A model generated the notes under the pieces. That model saw only the letters and a program-made list of their open reading frames with translations, was not told the origin of the DNA and ran no database searches. Below, piece by piece: positions 16,938 to 26,392 of a DNA stretch of 64,000 nt; positions within the stretch are counted from its first letter, which is position 1; each line of letters opens with the position of its first letter. Position numbers and translations under genes: made by a program. The DNA is from Bacteroidetes bacterium UBA2475 (GTDB taxonomy: Bacteria; Bacteroidota; Bacteroidia; B-17B0; Aurantibacillaceae): positions 682,001 to 746,000 of the forward strand of contig DDPF01000012.1 of assembly GCA_002342065.1 (NCBI GenBank). The letters run 5' to 3'.

Positions 16938-19265
16938 TTGAGACAAATTTATATATTTATTTTTTCCTTTTTAGCAATTTTAATTGGTGCGCAAACCAAA
17001 GAAATTGATTCTTTAAAACAATGCTTAAAACTGGCTAAGGCCGATAGTACAAAGCTGAGGCTTTATTCTCGTCTTTCTGAAGTTTGTGACGAAAAAGATA
17101 TTCCTTTATATACAAGTCAAGCCATTTCATTAGCAGAAAATACTTTTAAAATAGGTAAGCAAAATAGCCTTAATACAAACAATTCAGATATTAATTTATC
17201 CGATCTTCCGCCCAAAGCAAAAAAAAATATTTTAAACTCTTATGGCCGCGCCCTTAACAGTCAGGGAATTTATGAGATAAGCCACGGTAATAATCCACAG
17301 GGCATTGCTATTTTTGAAAAAGCATTAAAGGTACAAAGCGAGAATAATGATACCGTTCAAATGGCTACCACCCTTGGTAACATTGGAGCTAACCTGTTCT
17401 TTATTGGGCAGATGCAAAAATCCATGGATGCATATCAACAAAGCCTTACCTTTTTTAATGCCATGAAAGATAAAAGTGGCCTTGCACAAACCTATAACGG
17501 CATTAGCATGGTATACCGCAGCCAGGGAAATGTTTTAAAAGGTATTGATTATATGTTCAAGAGTTTAAAGCTAAGTGAAGAGATGGATAATAAAGAAGCA
17601 ATTGCTAACCAGTATGGCAATTTATGTGTGTATTATCTTGACGTGGAAGACTTTCAAAAAGCAAAGGAGTTTGGTGAAAAAAGTTTAGAGCTTGGTAAAA
17701 AATATAATTTAAAAGGTGTTTTAAGTAACGCCTATAATAATTTAGCTTACATCTATAAAAAAAGTGGCGATACAACAAAGTTGTTACAATACTTAAATCT
17801 AAGTTTAAACCTAAGTCTTGAGATAGGTGATAAAAATAATCTTGTTACTGCTTATAATAATATGGGTGTTGTTTACAAGGACAAAAAAAATTACAGCGAA
17901 GCCATAAAATATTTTGAAAAAGCCCTGGGCATTGCCATTACTATTGCTGCAAAGGACGGGCAGGCCAATTCTTACACAAAACTAGGATCGGTTTACCTTA
18001 TACTGAACGATAAAACAAAAGCGCTTCAAAACGCTTTAAAAGCTTACCAATTAAGCAATGAATTGGGCACGCCTGTAGATATACGTAATGCCGCCGAACT
18101 TTTGAAAGATATTTACCAAAGCACAGGTCAATACCAAAAGGCTCTTGAAATGACTAATATTTTTTATGCTACGCGCGATAGCATATTAAATAATAACTAT
18201 AAACAAGAAGCTATTAAAAAACAATACAAATACGAGTTTGATAAAAAAATAATTGCCGATAGTATAAAAAATCTTGAAGAAAAAAATATTTCAACAACAA
18301 AGATCGCGCTTCAAAACTCTGAACTTAAACAACAACAAATATTGCGTTACGCACTTATTATCGGTCTGGTTTTGATCACTGCTTTTTTAATTTTCTTTTA
18401 TAACCGTTTCAGGATAACAACACAACAAAAGAATATTATTCAAACACAAAATGAGATCACTGAAAAACAAAAGAACGAACTTGAATTAAAGAACAAGAAC
18501 ATTACCGAAAGTATTTTGGTAGCTAAAGAAATTCAATACATTATTTTTCCTTCAGAGGCCGAACTTACAAAAACATTTCCGCAACATTTTATGTTCTTTA
18601 AACCCTGCAATATTTTAAGTGGCGATTTTTTATGGCAAAAAACAATTGAACAAAGAACTTTTGTTATCCTTGGAGATTGTACTGGGCATGGGGTTCCGGC
18701 ATCTTTATTAACTATGTTTGCCAACGAGTTCTTAAATAAAATAATCATTCAGCAAAAAATAACCAAGGCCGCAGAAATATTACAATTAGTAAATGAAGAG
18801 ATCTACAATTACATTCAACGCAAACAAAAAAATATAAAAACGTTGGATGAAGGAATGGATATTGGTATTTGTGTAATTGATAAACAAAAAAATGAACTCA
18901 CTTTTTGTGGCGCGAAAATAGATCTTTTTTACACAAGCAAACACTCCGGTTTAAATATCGCTAACGGCAATAAAATAATTCTAGGTAAGGAATTACATCC
19001 CGAAAAAATATATTTAGAACATATCTTACCTCTAACCAGTATTGATACAATTTACATGACCACCGACGGTTTAAATGATCAATTCAAGTACAAAACAAAT
19101 AAAACTAAATTCGGTTTTAAAGGTTTTGAAAATTTTATTAAGCAAAATAATAACAAGTCTTTAGAAGAACAAAAACAGGATTTGCAGAATGTTTTTGATG
19201 ATATAATTGCCCAACAGGTCCAAATTGATGATATTTTGGTGTTTGCCTGTAAAATATCAAATTAA
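16938..19265 (+). CDS. TPR-containing SpoIIE-type (PP2C) phosphatase
   Basis: Membrane protein of 775 residues. It begins at a TTG (16938-16940) with a good signal sequence (MRQIYIFIFSFLAILIGAQ); no in-frame ATG fits better. TPR repeats fill about 85-430, with the typical A-x-x-Y-x-N/G-x-x spacing. A transmembrane helix lies at about 469-488, a coiled coil at 490-530 and the SpoIIE phosphatase at 535-775. Metal-binding motifs are visible as LSGDFLW and GDCTGHGVPAS (near residue 578) and a C-terminal DDILVFACK. Such proteins dephosphorylate Ser/Thr on anti-anti-sigma-like partners. None is adjacent here, so the target is unknown. Confidence 0.88.
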   Translation: MRQIYIFIFSFLAILIGAQTKEIDSLKQCLKLAKADSTKLRLYSRLSEVCDEKDIPLYTSQAISLAENTFKIGKQNSLNTNNSDINLSDLPPKAKKNILNSYGRALNSQGIYEISHGNNPQGIAIFEKALKVQSENNDTVQMATTLGNIGANLFFIGQMQKSMDAYQQSLTFFNAMKDKSGLAQTYNGISMVYRSQGNVLKGIDYMFKSLKLSEEMDNKEAIANQYGNLCVYYLDVEDFQKAKEFGEKSLELGKKYNLKGVLSNAYNNLAYIYKKSGDTTKLLQYLNLSLNLSLEIGDKNNLVTAYNNMGVVYKDKKNYSEAIKYFEKALGIAITIAAKDGQANSYTKLGSVYLILNDKTKALQNALKAYQLSNELGTPVDIRNAAELLKDIYQSTGQYQKALEMTNIFYATRDSILNNNYKQEAIKKQYKYEFDKKIIADSIKNLEEKNISTTKIALQNSELKQQQILRYALIIGLVLITAFLIFFYNRFRITTQQKNIIQTQNEITEKQKNELELKNKNITESILVAKEIQYIIFPSEAELTKTFPQHFMFFKPCNILSGDFLWQKTIEQRTFVILGDCTGHGVPASLLTMFANEFLNKIIIQQKITKAAEILQLVNEEIYNYIQRKQKNIKTLDEGMDIGICVIDKQKNELTFCGAKIDLFYTSKHSGLNIANGNKIILGKELHPEKIYLEHILPLTSIDTIYMTTDGLNDQFKYKTNKTKFGFKGFENFIKQNNNKSLEEQKQDLQNVFDDIIAQQVQIDDILVFACKISN

Positions 19266-19300
19266 ATACGAATAATATAACGAAATCAATAATTAAAAAT

Positions 19301-19331
19301 TTTGTTGTATTAATTCTATATCCTATTTTTG
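19301..19331 (+). promoter_or_regulatory. Bacteroidota promoter for the DUF349 gene
   Basis: TTTG at 19301-19304 and TATTTTTG at 19324-19331 are separated by 19 bases, a full match to the TTTG/TAnnTTTG consensus. The ATG follows 20 bases after the -7 box, giving a leader of about 15 bases. Confidence 0.6.
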
Positions 19332-19351
19332 ATAGTACCTATTTATAATAA

Positions 19352-21085
19352 ATGAAAACTGAATTAATCGCTAAACTGGAAGAACTGCTATCGAAAGAAG
19401 CAGGTGAAGTTGCTGCTAATGTGCGTGCTCTGCAGAAAGAGTATCAAAAACTTTGGACAACTGAATTTGAAACCGCAAGACAAACCTTTGTTGATGAAGG
19501 CGGAAAGCCAAAAGAATTTGAATATCCAAAACAGGCCGAAGATCTGCAATTTGAGAGTTTAATAGACAAACACGCTCAAATGAAAAAGGAGGGAGAAGCA
19601 AAAGTTGCGGCCGACCAGGCAAAGAACCTTTCTATAAAAATTGAGATCATCTCTAAAATAAAAGACCTTAGTAAATTAAGTGATAATGTAGGCGCTGCCG
19701 TTAAAATGCTGCAGGAATTACAAAGCCAGTGGAAAAATACAGGTTCTGTATCTTCTCATAAATACAAAGAAGTTCAGGCAGATTATAGCAAAGCTGTAGA
19801 AGAATTCTATTATAATTTAAAGATCTTCCGCGACTTACAAGAGCACGATCTTAAAAAGAACTTTGAATTAAAATCAGAATTGCTTGTAAAATTAAAAGCC
19901 ATTCAATCGGTTGAAAATATTAAAGAAGCAGAGCGTTTAATAAAAGTTTACCGTAACGAATGGGATGAAATAGGCCCGGTTCCAAACAGTAAATGGGAGA
20001 TCATTAAACAGGAATATAAAGCTGTTTTAGATGAAACCTATTCTAAAATAAAAACACATTACAACGGTCTTGAAGAGAAAAAAGGAAATAATTTACAGTC
20101 TAAACTAGAGCTGATAGAAAAGGCCAAAGCCCTTGTTACCGCTGCTTCGGAAGGGAATGTAAAATGGAACGAAACTACCGACCAGCTAATTGCTTTACAG
20201 AACGAATGGAAAACAGTTGGCAGAACAACTGAAAAAGATAACGAAAAGATCTGGGCTGAGTTCAGGGAAATTTGCGATACCTTTTTTGACAAGAAAAAAG
20301 AATTCTTTGCCGGGCAAAACGAAAAATTTGCTGCCAACAGAAAAATAAAATCTGATCTAATTGCAAAAGCGGAAGCGCTGAAAGACAGTACCGATTGGCA
20401 AAAGACAAGTACCGACCTTATTCGTTTACAGGATAACTGGAAAAAATATCCAAGTAATGGCGACAAAGAAGAGCCAAAATTATTTGCACGTTTCAGAAAA
20501 GCCTGCAATCATTTTTTTGATGCGAAAAAGAAACATTTCGAAAATGTAGACGCTTCGTTTGAAACTAATTTGGTTGCTAAAGAAGCAATTCTTGCGCGTT
20601 TTATGGAACTTAAATTAAGCGATGATAACAAGGCTAATAAAGAACAGCTAAAGATTATTTCTGATGAATGGAATGCAGCCGGAATGGTTCCTATGAAAGA
20701 TAAAAAACGTTTGAACGATGCTTTTTATAACCGTTTGGATGAATTGTATGAGCAAATGAATATTGATAAAACGGAAATAGCCGTTATACAATTCAGAACT
20801 AAAATAGACCGTATGGTTGCTTCTGAAAATGGTTTTGATCTTTTACGTAAAGAAAATGATTTTCTTAAAAAGATGAGCGACGAAATTACTGCGCGCATTC
20901 GCACTTACGATAATAATCTTGGTTTCTTCAAAACCTCAAAAGGCAACAATAGTTTTCTAAAAGAAGTGGAAGATAAAATTGCAGCTGAAAAAGCTAAAAT
21001 TGCTGAGTTAACTGCTAAACGTAAATTAATTACTGAAGAGTTGAATAAGTTACGCGAGACTGATAAAACAAAAGCAGAAGCGTAA
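19352..21085 (+). CDS. DUF349 repeat protein
   Basis: Cytosolic, highly charged helical protein of 577 residues. At least five DUF349 units are visible, each with a W around an x-x-G turn followed by an aromatic-rich helix: LQSQWKNTGSVS, YRNEWDEIGPVP, LQNEWKTVGRTT, LQDNWKKYPSNG and ISDEWNAAGMVP. The C-terminal 90 residues form a probable coiled coil. DUF349 proteins are common in Bacteroidota; the molecular role is not settled. There is no signal peptide or membrane segment. It has its own promoter and is followed by a terminator, so it is a single-gene transcript. Confidence 0.9.
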   Translation: MKTELIAKLEELLSKEAGEVAANVRALQKEYQKLWTTEFETARQTFVDEGGKPKEFEYPKQAEDLQFESLIDKHAQMKKEGEAKVAADQAKNLSIKIEIISKIKDLSKLSDNVGAAVKMLQELQSQWKNTGSVSSHKYKEVQADYSKAVEEFYYNLKIFRDLQEHDLKKNFELKSELLVKLKAIQSVENIKEAERLIKVYRNEWDEIGPVPNSKWEIIKQEYKAVLDETYSKIKTHYNGLEEKKGNNLQSKLELIEKAKALVTAASEGNVKWNETTDQLIALQNEWKTVGRTTEKDNEKIWAEFREICDTFFDKKKEFFAGQNEKFAANRKIKSDLIAKAEALKDSTDWQKTSTDLIRLQDNWKKYPSNGDKEEPKLFARFRKACNHFFDAKKKHFENVDASFETNLVAKEAILARFMELKLSDDNKANKEQLKIISDEWNAAGMVPMKDKKRLNDAFYNRLDELYEQMNIDKTEIAVIQFRTKIDRMVASENGFDLLRKENDFLKKMSDEITARIRTYDNNLGFFKTSKGNNSFLKEVEDKIAAEKAKIAELTAKRKLITEELNKLRETDKTKAEA

Positions 21086-21105
21086 TTAAATATTAAATTA
21101 TCATT

Positions 21106-21139
21106 AAAAGATCTCTTCGTTAACCGGGGAGATCTTTTT
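21106..21139 (+). terminator. Bidirectional rho-independent terminator
   Basis: Perfect stem of AAAAGATCTC (21106-21115) and GAGATCTTTT (21129-21138) with a 13-base loop and a T-rich run after it. It lies between the convergent DUF349 and gmk genes and can serve both. Confidence 0.8.
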
Positions 21140-21151
21140 GTTTTTAGGAAT

Positions 21152-21730
21152 TTAGGGTTCTATTTGTAAGAAATCTTTTACCAATTCTTCTGCTTTAGCA
21201 CAAGCTTCGGCTAAATTCTCGTTCAATATAAAAACATCAAACAATTCGGCGGTCTTTAATTCTTTTTCCGCTTTTTCAACGCGGCGGGCTATGCTTTCTT
21301 TACTATCTGTGCTTCTTGAATGCAGGCGTTCTTCCAATATCTTAATGCTAGGCGGCATTACAAAAATGCCTAAAGAATCGTGTTTAAATTGATTTTTAAG
21401 GTTCAGTCCGCCTTCTACATCAATATCAAAAATAACGGCCTTGCCTTTTTCCCAAATGCGCTCTACCTCCATCCTTAAAGTACCATAATGGGTTCCGGCA
21501 TACACCTCTTCCCACTCCAAAAACTCGTTATTGCTTACTTTTTTCTTGAATTCCTCAGGCGTCAGGTAATGGTAATCCTTTCCGTTCTCTTCTACCCCAC
21601 GTTTTGGACGGCTTGTAGCAGAAATAGAGAATTCTATAAAGTCGGGGAATGTCTTTAAAATATGCCTCACCAGAGTAGTTTTACCCGAGCCAGAAGGTGC
21701 CGAAAATATGATGAGTTTGCCTTTAAGCAT
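21152..21730 (-). CDS. gmk: Guanylate kinase
   Basis: Enzyme of 192 residues that phosphorylates GMP to GDP with ATP, needed for nucleotide supply and recycling of cyclic GMP. The P-loop APSGSGKTT lies at about 10-18. The GMP-binding part shows SISATSRPKRGVEENGKDYH, followed by FLEWEEVYAGTHYGT and FDIDVEGG. The C-terminal half has the ERLHSRSTDSKESIARR lid segment. Length is normal for the family. The ATG at 21730 lies only three bases after a -7-like box. Confidence 0.96.
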   Translation of the reverse strand: MLKGKLIIFSAPSGSGKTTLVRHILKTFPDFIEFSISATSRPKRGVEENGKDYHYLTPEEFKKKVSNNEFLEWEEVYAGTHYGTLRMEVERIWEKGKAVIFDIDVEGGLNLKNQFKHDSLGIFVMPPSIKILEERLHSRSTDSKESIARRVEKAEKELKTAELFDVFILNENLAEACAKAEELVKDFLQIEP

Positions 21731-21733
21731 TCA

Positions 21734-21741
21734 CAAATATA
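21734..21741 (-). promoter_or_regulatory. TATATTTG -7 box just before gmk
   Basis: A full TAnnTTTG match on the minus strand, three bases before the gmk ATG. A transcript starting the usual few bases downstream would have essentially no 5' leader. No TTTG is present at the expected upstream distance. Confidence 0.4.
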
Positions 21742-22030
21742 AAACAAATCGCCCGATTTCATAAAATCATTAATTTATACCCAGGTTATTCATTAGGAAT
21801 TCGTTATGAGAGGCGAAATCCCAATAAAATATGAACTTTTGCGACTGAGTCATAGTTACCATTATGGTGAAGGAGCAAAAGTTGCAAAGCCTCATATTTT
21901 GAAGGGGTTTTTGGCTCGGAATAGAATTGCAAATGAATAATCTGGGTTAAAGTTAACATACCATAAAACCTCCTGCTATCCTTAACAGTTACCACTAATA
22001 AAATAAAGCCCATAAAACCTGAAAATCTCG

Positions 22031-22038
22031 TAATTTTG
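22031..22038 (+). promoter_or_regulatory. TAATTTTG -7 box before the outer-membrane barrel gene
   Basis: Full TAnnTTTG match, 13 bases before the ATG at 22052. The predicted leader is about 7-8 bases. No clear TTTG is seen at the -33 distance. Confidence 0.45.
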
Positions 22039-22051
22039 CATCGTAAATACC

Positions 22052-24577
22052 ATGAAAAAACTTTTACTTTTTATTGCCCTTCTACTTTCATTCTCCTTTT
22101 TCGCCCAGGGACCTCCTGCCGGTGGAAATAAAGATATGATGAAAGCACTAAAGGATATTAAAGGGCGTGTTTACGGAAAAATTATTGATGCTAAAACAAA
22201 AAAGCCGGTAGAGTTTGCTTCGGTAGTAGTATTATGGTTTAATAAAGACAGCTTATTAGGAGGGTCTCTAACAAAAGAAAATGGTGAATTCAATATAGAA
22301 AATCTTCCCCCTATGGGTGGTTTTAGATTCAGGGCCACACAAATTGGTTATAAACCTTACGAGACCAAGATCTATATCCAAATGCCAAATAAACTGGAAC
22401 AGGATCTTGGAGATATAAAATTTGAGGTAGATCAAAAATTACTGAATGAAGTTGAAGTAACAGCTGAAAAAAATACAGTTGTTATGTCAATTGACAAACG
22501 TACTTACAATGTTGATAAAGATATTTCGGTAAGAGGCGGCACAGCGGCAGACGTTATGAAAAACGTTCCGGGTGTAACAATGGACGCTGATGGCAATGCA
22601 CAATTAAGAAATCAAAGTCCAACTATTTTTGTGGACGGCAGACCTACTAATTTAACCTTAGTTCAAATTCCTGCAGACCAGATAGACCGTGTTGAAATTA
22701 TTACCAACCCTTCGGTTAAATACGATGCCAACACAACAGGTGGTATCTTAAACATTATCATGAAGAAGAATTTAAAGCCTGGTTACAATGGTATGATAAT
22801 GGCAAACGCCGGTACGGGTGACCGATACGGTGGCATGTTGATGTTAAATGTAAAGCAAGGCCGTTGGAATATGTCATCTATGTATTCATTTAATCAGGCA
22901 ATAAATAAAACACTTGGTTTTACTAAAAGAACACAATTAGATAGTACAGGAAACCCCTCAGGTTATTTTAATCAGGATAACAATACTAATTTTAAAAATC
23001 AATTTCATTTTGGAAGATTAGGAATTGATTACGGCATTAATAATAGGAACACCATTTCGTTGAATGGAATGATCGTTGCCGGGCAATTTGACACAAAAGA
23101 TTACCAAAACTTTAACGTGTTGAATAAAAATTCTACAAGGATCTTTTATGGCGACCGTTTGAATGAACAGTATGCTGAGTTCCAAAATTACAATGCGCAA
23201 ATGGTCTATAAAAAAACTTTTCCAAAAGCAGGAAAAGAATTAACTATGGATGGTAGTTACAATTGGACCAATTCAAATAACCATTATTTATTTACCACCA
23301 ATTCACATTTAGATCCGGATACATTTAATATACCAAACGAGTATCAAAAAAATCTTGGTAAAAGCAGTGCGCGCCAATACAACTTTCAATTGGATTATGT
23401 AAATCCTTTAAGCGAGACAAGAAAATTTGAAGCCGGTGTAAAATTCTTTTACAAAAACTCGTTAAGCGAGAACAATACATCCAACGCTATTTCTAACCAG
23501 GATAATTATACCCGCGATAGCATTATGAGCAACCGTTATGTTATTGATGATATGATAAACGCAGCCTATGTAAATTATAATGACAAGATCTTCTGGGATA
23601 TTTCTTACCAGGCCGGTCTGCGTTTTGAACAATCATACTACAAAGGAAATATTACAGATAAAAAACAAAGTTTCTCTTACAATTATCCTTCTTCGCCGGA
23701 TGATATTTTAAAATCATTATTTCCGGGAATTTATTTTTCGAAGAAATTAAAAAAGAGCCAGGAGTTACAGGTCAATTTTAGCCGTAAGATCAGCCGCCCA
23801 AATTTTTTCCAGCTAATGCCATTTGTGATGTTTGCCGATAAACAAAATTATCGTATCGGGAATCCGCAGTTAAAACCTGAGTTTAAAAATATTGCAGAAG
23901 TTAATTACAACAAAACTTACAGTAAAGGTAGTTACTTAGGCTCCGGTTATTTCCGTTACGAAGAGCAACCAATAACGGATGTTGCCTACCCTTCTCAATT
24001 TGATCCGTCGGTGTTGGTTAACACAACAGTTAATGGTAAGAATTCCGTACGTTACGGTATGGAGCACACTGTAAAATACACTTTCTTTAAAAATTTAGAC
24101 GCTACCTTAAATGGCAATATCTTTTACATTTATTTATACGGAACAGTTGTGCCAACCGAGCCTGATGTAAAAGCAGAAGGTTATGCTTATAATACAAAGG
24201 CTACTTTATCGTATCGTTTTCCAAAACAATTAACGCTGCAGGTAAATGGAAATTATGAATCGCCCCGCATTTTATTATTAGGAGCCAGCAACGAAGTGTA
24301 TTCTATGGATGTATCGTTAAATAAAATGATAGGTACAAAATGGATCTTTAACCTGCAACTGAGCGATGCTTTTAATACCCGCCGCATGGGCGCGCATTAC
24401 GAAACGCCTTATTACATACAAGACCTTTCGAGAAGAAGGGAAAGTCGCTTTTTGAAATTTACTATTACCCATTTATTCGGAAAAATGGATGCATCTATCT
24501 TTAAACGCGGTAAACAAATGAAAGGTCTTGGCGACCAAAACCAGGGCAACAGCGATGGCTTAGATTTTGGAAAATAA
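22052..24577 (+). CDS. TonB-receptor-like outer-membrane beta-barrel protein
   Basis: Outer-membrane protein of 841 residues. Signal peptide (about 1-19, ending FFAQ), a carboxypeptidase-regulatory-like domain (about 37-115, GRVYGKIIDAKTKKPVEFAS), a plug-like domain (about 140-240) with VMKNVPGVTMDADGNAQLRN and FVDGRP, and a long barrel with alternating aromatic strands. It fits the outer-membrane beta-barrel family of Bacteroidota (OMP_b-brl_3 type), which resembles TonB-dependent receptors. The end (GLDFGK) is not the aromatic-terminated strand of classical receptors, and no TonB box is obvious. Substrate is unknown. folB follows after only two bases. Confidence 0.88.
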   Translation: MKKLLLFIALLLSFSFFAQGPPAGGNKDMMKALKDIKGRVYGKIIDAKTKKPVEFASVVVLWFNKDSLLGGSLTKENGEFNIENLPPMGGFRFRATQIGYKPYETKIYIQMPNKLEQDLGDIKFEVDQKLLNEVEVTAEKNTVVMSIDKRTYNVDKDISVRGGTAADVMKNVPGVTMDADGNAQLRNQSPTIFVDGRPTNLTLVQIPADQIDRVEIITNPSVKYDANTTGGILNIIMKKNLKPGYNGMIMANAGTGDRYGGMLMLNVKQGRWNMSSMYSFNQAINKTLGFTKRTQLDSTGNPSGYFNQDNNTNFKNQFHFGRLGIDYGINNRNTISLNGMIVAGQFDTKDYQNFNVLNKNSTRIFYGDRLNEQYAEFQNYNAQMVYKKTFPKAGKELTMDGSYNWTNSNNHYLFTTNSHLDPDTFNIPNEYQKNLGKSSARQYNFQLDYVNPLSETRKFEAGVKFFYKNSLSENNTSNAISNQDNYTRDSIMSNRYVIDDMINAAYVNYNDKIFWDISYQAGLRFEQSYYKGNITDKKQSFSYNYPSSPDDILKSLFPGIYFSKKLKKSQELQVNFSRKISRPNFFQLMPFVMFADKQNYRIGNPQLKPEFKNIAEVNYNKTYSKGSYLGSGYFRYEEQPITDVAYPSQFDPSVLVNTTVNGKNSVRYGMEHTVKYTFFKNLDATLNGNIFYIYLYGTVVPTEPDVKAEGYAYNTKATLSYRFPKQLTLQVNGNYESPRILLLGASNEVYSMDVSLNKMIGTKWIFNLQLSDAFNTRRMGAHYETPYYIQDLSRRRESRFLKFTITHLFGKMDASIFKRGKQMKGLGDQNQGNSDGLDFGK

Positions 24578-24579
24578 TT

Positions 24580-24933
24580 ATGACACATCAAATAAATATT
24601 GAAGGAATAAAATTGTACGCTTACCATGGTTGTTTGGAAGAAGAAGCGAGAATTGGCGCGCATTATATTGTAGATGTGTACATGACAACCGATTTTAGCG
24701 AAGCAGCCATAACAGATGATCTTAAAAAAACACTTGATTATTGTACGGTGTACGAAATAAGCAAAGCGGAAATGGCCATCCGAAGCAAATTAATTGAACA
24801 GGTTTGTGACCGCATCTTTAAAAGAATAAAAACTGCATTCCCCAGCCTTAAAACACTTGAAGTTAAAGTCACCAAGCTGTCACCGCCTATGAATGGGGAT
24901 GTGGAGAGGGTATCTGTTGTTATTAAAGACTAG
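24580..24933 (+). CDS. folB: Dihydroneopterin aldolase
   Basis: Protein of 117 residues matching the FolB fold length. It converts 7,8-dihydroneopterin to 6-hydroxymethyl-dihydropterin and glycolaldehyde in folate synthesis. The N-terminal INIEGIKLYAYHGCLEEEAR is the characteristic substrate-region motif, and LDYCTVYEI, LIEQVCDRIF and VKVTKLSPPMNGDVERVSV follow in the normal order. It starts two bases after the receptor gene stop. The pterin carbinolamine dehydratase gene downstream also handles pterins, although a separate promoter box lies between them. Confidence 0.94.
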   Translation: MTHQINIEGIKLYAYHGCLEEEARIGAHYIVDVYMTTDFSEAAITDDLKKTLDYCTVYEISKAEMAIRSKLIEQVCDRIFKRIKTAFPSLKTLEVKVTKLSPPMNGDVERVSVVIKD

Positions 24934-24936
24934 TAG

Positions 24937-25017
24937 AATGTAAAAGGTAAGATGGAAAATGGAAAACGTTATAATTGTTTGACATTTTACACACATTAAT
25001 TTAGACTTTTTACCTTT
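24937..25017 (+). repeat. REP-like AATGTAA/GATGGAAA element, copy 1
   Basis: AATGTAAAAGG and AAGATGGAAAATGG on the left face partly complementary CATTTTACAC and TTTTTACCTTT on the right. The same word set occurs at 32966-33053 between unrelated genes, so it is an interspersed palindromic repeat rather than a gene-specific site. Confidence 0.45.
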
Positions 25018-25021
25018 AATA

Positions 25022-25029
25022 TATCTTTG
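25022..25029 (+). promoter_or_regulatory. TATCTTTG -7 box before the pterin dehydratase gene
   Basis: Full TAnnTTTG match 12 bases before the ATG at 25042, giving a leader of about seven bases. No matching TTTG at -33. Confidence 0.45.
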
Positions 25030-25041
25030 TATCTTTAACAC

Positions 25042-25338
25042 ATGAGGCCGAAGGCATATACACCGGAAGAAATTAAAACTGAATTTTTAAATTTAAAAGA
25101 TTGGGCGCTTAACGGCAAAACCATTTCTAAAGAAATTACATTTAAAAATTTTGTGCAGGCTTTTGGTTTTATGACACAGGTGGCTTTAGAAGCCGAAAAA
25201 CTGGACCATCATCCCGATTGGAAAAATGGTTACAATAAAGTTTCTATAACGTTGAGCACACATGATGCCGGTGGCTTAACAGAACTGGATTTTAAACTGG
25301 CAAAAAAAATAGATAAAATTTTAGCGAATGGATTTTGA
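25042..25338 (+). CDS. phhB: Pterin-4a-carbinolamine dehydratase
   Basis: Small enzyme of 98 residues. It dehydrates 4a-hydroxytetrahydropterin during recycling of the cofactor used by aromatic amino acid hydroxylases. The active-site region EKLDHHPDWKNGYNKVSITL, followed by STHDAGGLTELD, is the family signature, with the catalytic His pair visible. Length is typical. thiL begins inside the last codons (11-base overlap), so the two are translated from one message. Hydroxylase partner genes are not in the window, so the link to aromatic amino acid metabolism is from the family. Confidence 0.93.
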   Translation: MRPKAYTPEEIKTEFLNLKDWALNGKTISKEITFKNFVQAFGFMTQVALEAEKLDHHPDWKNGYNKVSITLSTHDAGGLTELDFKLAKKIDKILANGF

Positions 25339-26374
25339 CAACACAGGAGATACCGAACTTTCTGAATTAGGAGAATTTGGTTTAATTAAACATTTAACAC
25401 AACACATCGAAATATATCACGACTCAACCATAAAAGGAGTTGGCGATGATGCCGCTGTAATTGATAACGGCAAAATGGAAACCGTTGTCTCTACTGATAT
25501 GTTAGTAGAAGGCGTACATTTTGATCTTACCTATGTGCCTTTAAAACATTTGGGTTACAAAAGTGTAGTGGTTAATTTAAGTGATATTTACGCCATGAAC
25601 GCGGAGCCGCGCCAGATCGTGGTTTCCATTGCCATCTCTAACCGTTTTAAATTAGGGGCTTTAGAAGAATTATATGCCGGTATGTTACTGGCCTGCAAAA
25701 AATATAATGTTGATCTTGTTGGTGGAGATACCACATCAAGCCTCACCGGTTTGGTTATTAGCATTACCGCCATTGGTGCTGCAAAAAAAGAGAACATTGT
25801 TTACCGCAGCGGCGCTAAAGAAAGTAATTTGCTTTGCGTAACCGGTGACCTTGGCGGCGCTTACATGGGTTTACAAATTTTAGAAAGAGAAAAAGCCGTT
25901 TATGTTGAAAATCCAAAATTACAACCCGACCTTGAAGGCAAAGATTATATTTTAGAGCGCCAGTTAAAACCCGAAGCGCGAAAAGATATTTTTGAATTAT
26001 TTAAAAAATTAAAATTGCAGCCCACCTCAATGATAGATGTGAGCGATGGTTTGTCGTCTGAGATCTTACATCTTTGCACACAATCAAATGTAGGTGTTGA
26101 ATTATACGAAGAAAAAATTCCTATAGATCCATTAACGAATGACACCGCTATGGAATTTAATTTGGACCCAACACTTTGTGTTTTAAGCGGCGGCGAAGAT
26201 TACGAATTATTGTTTACCATAGATATTGGCGATTACGATAAAGTAAAAAATTTACCGGACTTTACCATCATTGGCCACATTACCAACGAAGCCAAAGGCC
26301 GTTTAATGGTTGCAAGAGCGGGATCTGTGCATGACCTAAAAGCACAGGGCTGGAATGCTTTGCTGAAGAAGTAA
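25328..26374 (+). CDS. thiL: Thiamine-monophosphate kinase
   Basis: Enzyme of 348 residues that phosphorylates thiamine monophosphate to the active diphosphate cofactor. The N-terminal ELGEFGLIKHL, the nucleotide/metal motif GVGDDAAVI, STDMLVEGVHFDL, and GGDTTSS are in the normal ThiL order, and SDGLSSEILHLC plus LSGGEDYELLFT mark the C-terminal domain. Its ATG lies within phhB. DXS at 37559-39514 is a thiamine-diphosphate enzyme that would use the product. Confidence 0.95.
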   Translation: MDFDNTGDTELSELGEFGLIKHLTQHIEIYHDSTIKGVGDDAAVIDNGKMETVVSTDMLVEGVHFDLTYVPLKHLGYKSVVVNLSDIYAMNAEPRQIVVSIAISNRFKLGALEELYAGMLLACKKYNVDLVGGDTTSSLTGLVISITAIGAAKKENIVYRSGAKESNLLCVTGDLGGAYMGLQILEREKAVYVENPKLQPDLEGKDYILERQLKPEARKDIFELFKKLKLQPTSMIDVSDGLSSEILHLCTQSNVGVELYEEKIPIDPLTNDTAMEFNLDPTLCVLSGGEDYELLFTIDIGDYDKVKNLPDFTIIGHITNEAKGRLMVARAGSVHDLKAQGWNALLKK

Positions 26375-26392
26375 ACTGCTTGGAAGAGAATT

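Larger units (their letters stand above)
21731..22051. other. Divergent intergenic gap, no gene seen
   Basis: This 321-base spacer between gmk (minus) and the receptor gene (plus) carries the two -7 boxes at 21734-21741 and 22031-22038. A short open frame on the minus strand (21804-22013) has no coding character. A small symmetrical ACCAT-T-ATGGT sits near 21856. Confidence 0.6.

Noticed and set aside
21804..22013. Minus-strand open frame between gmk and the receptor gene
   Set aside because: No signal peptide, motif or convincing codon use; treated as chance open frame in a divergent promoter spacer.
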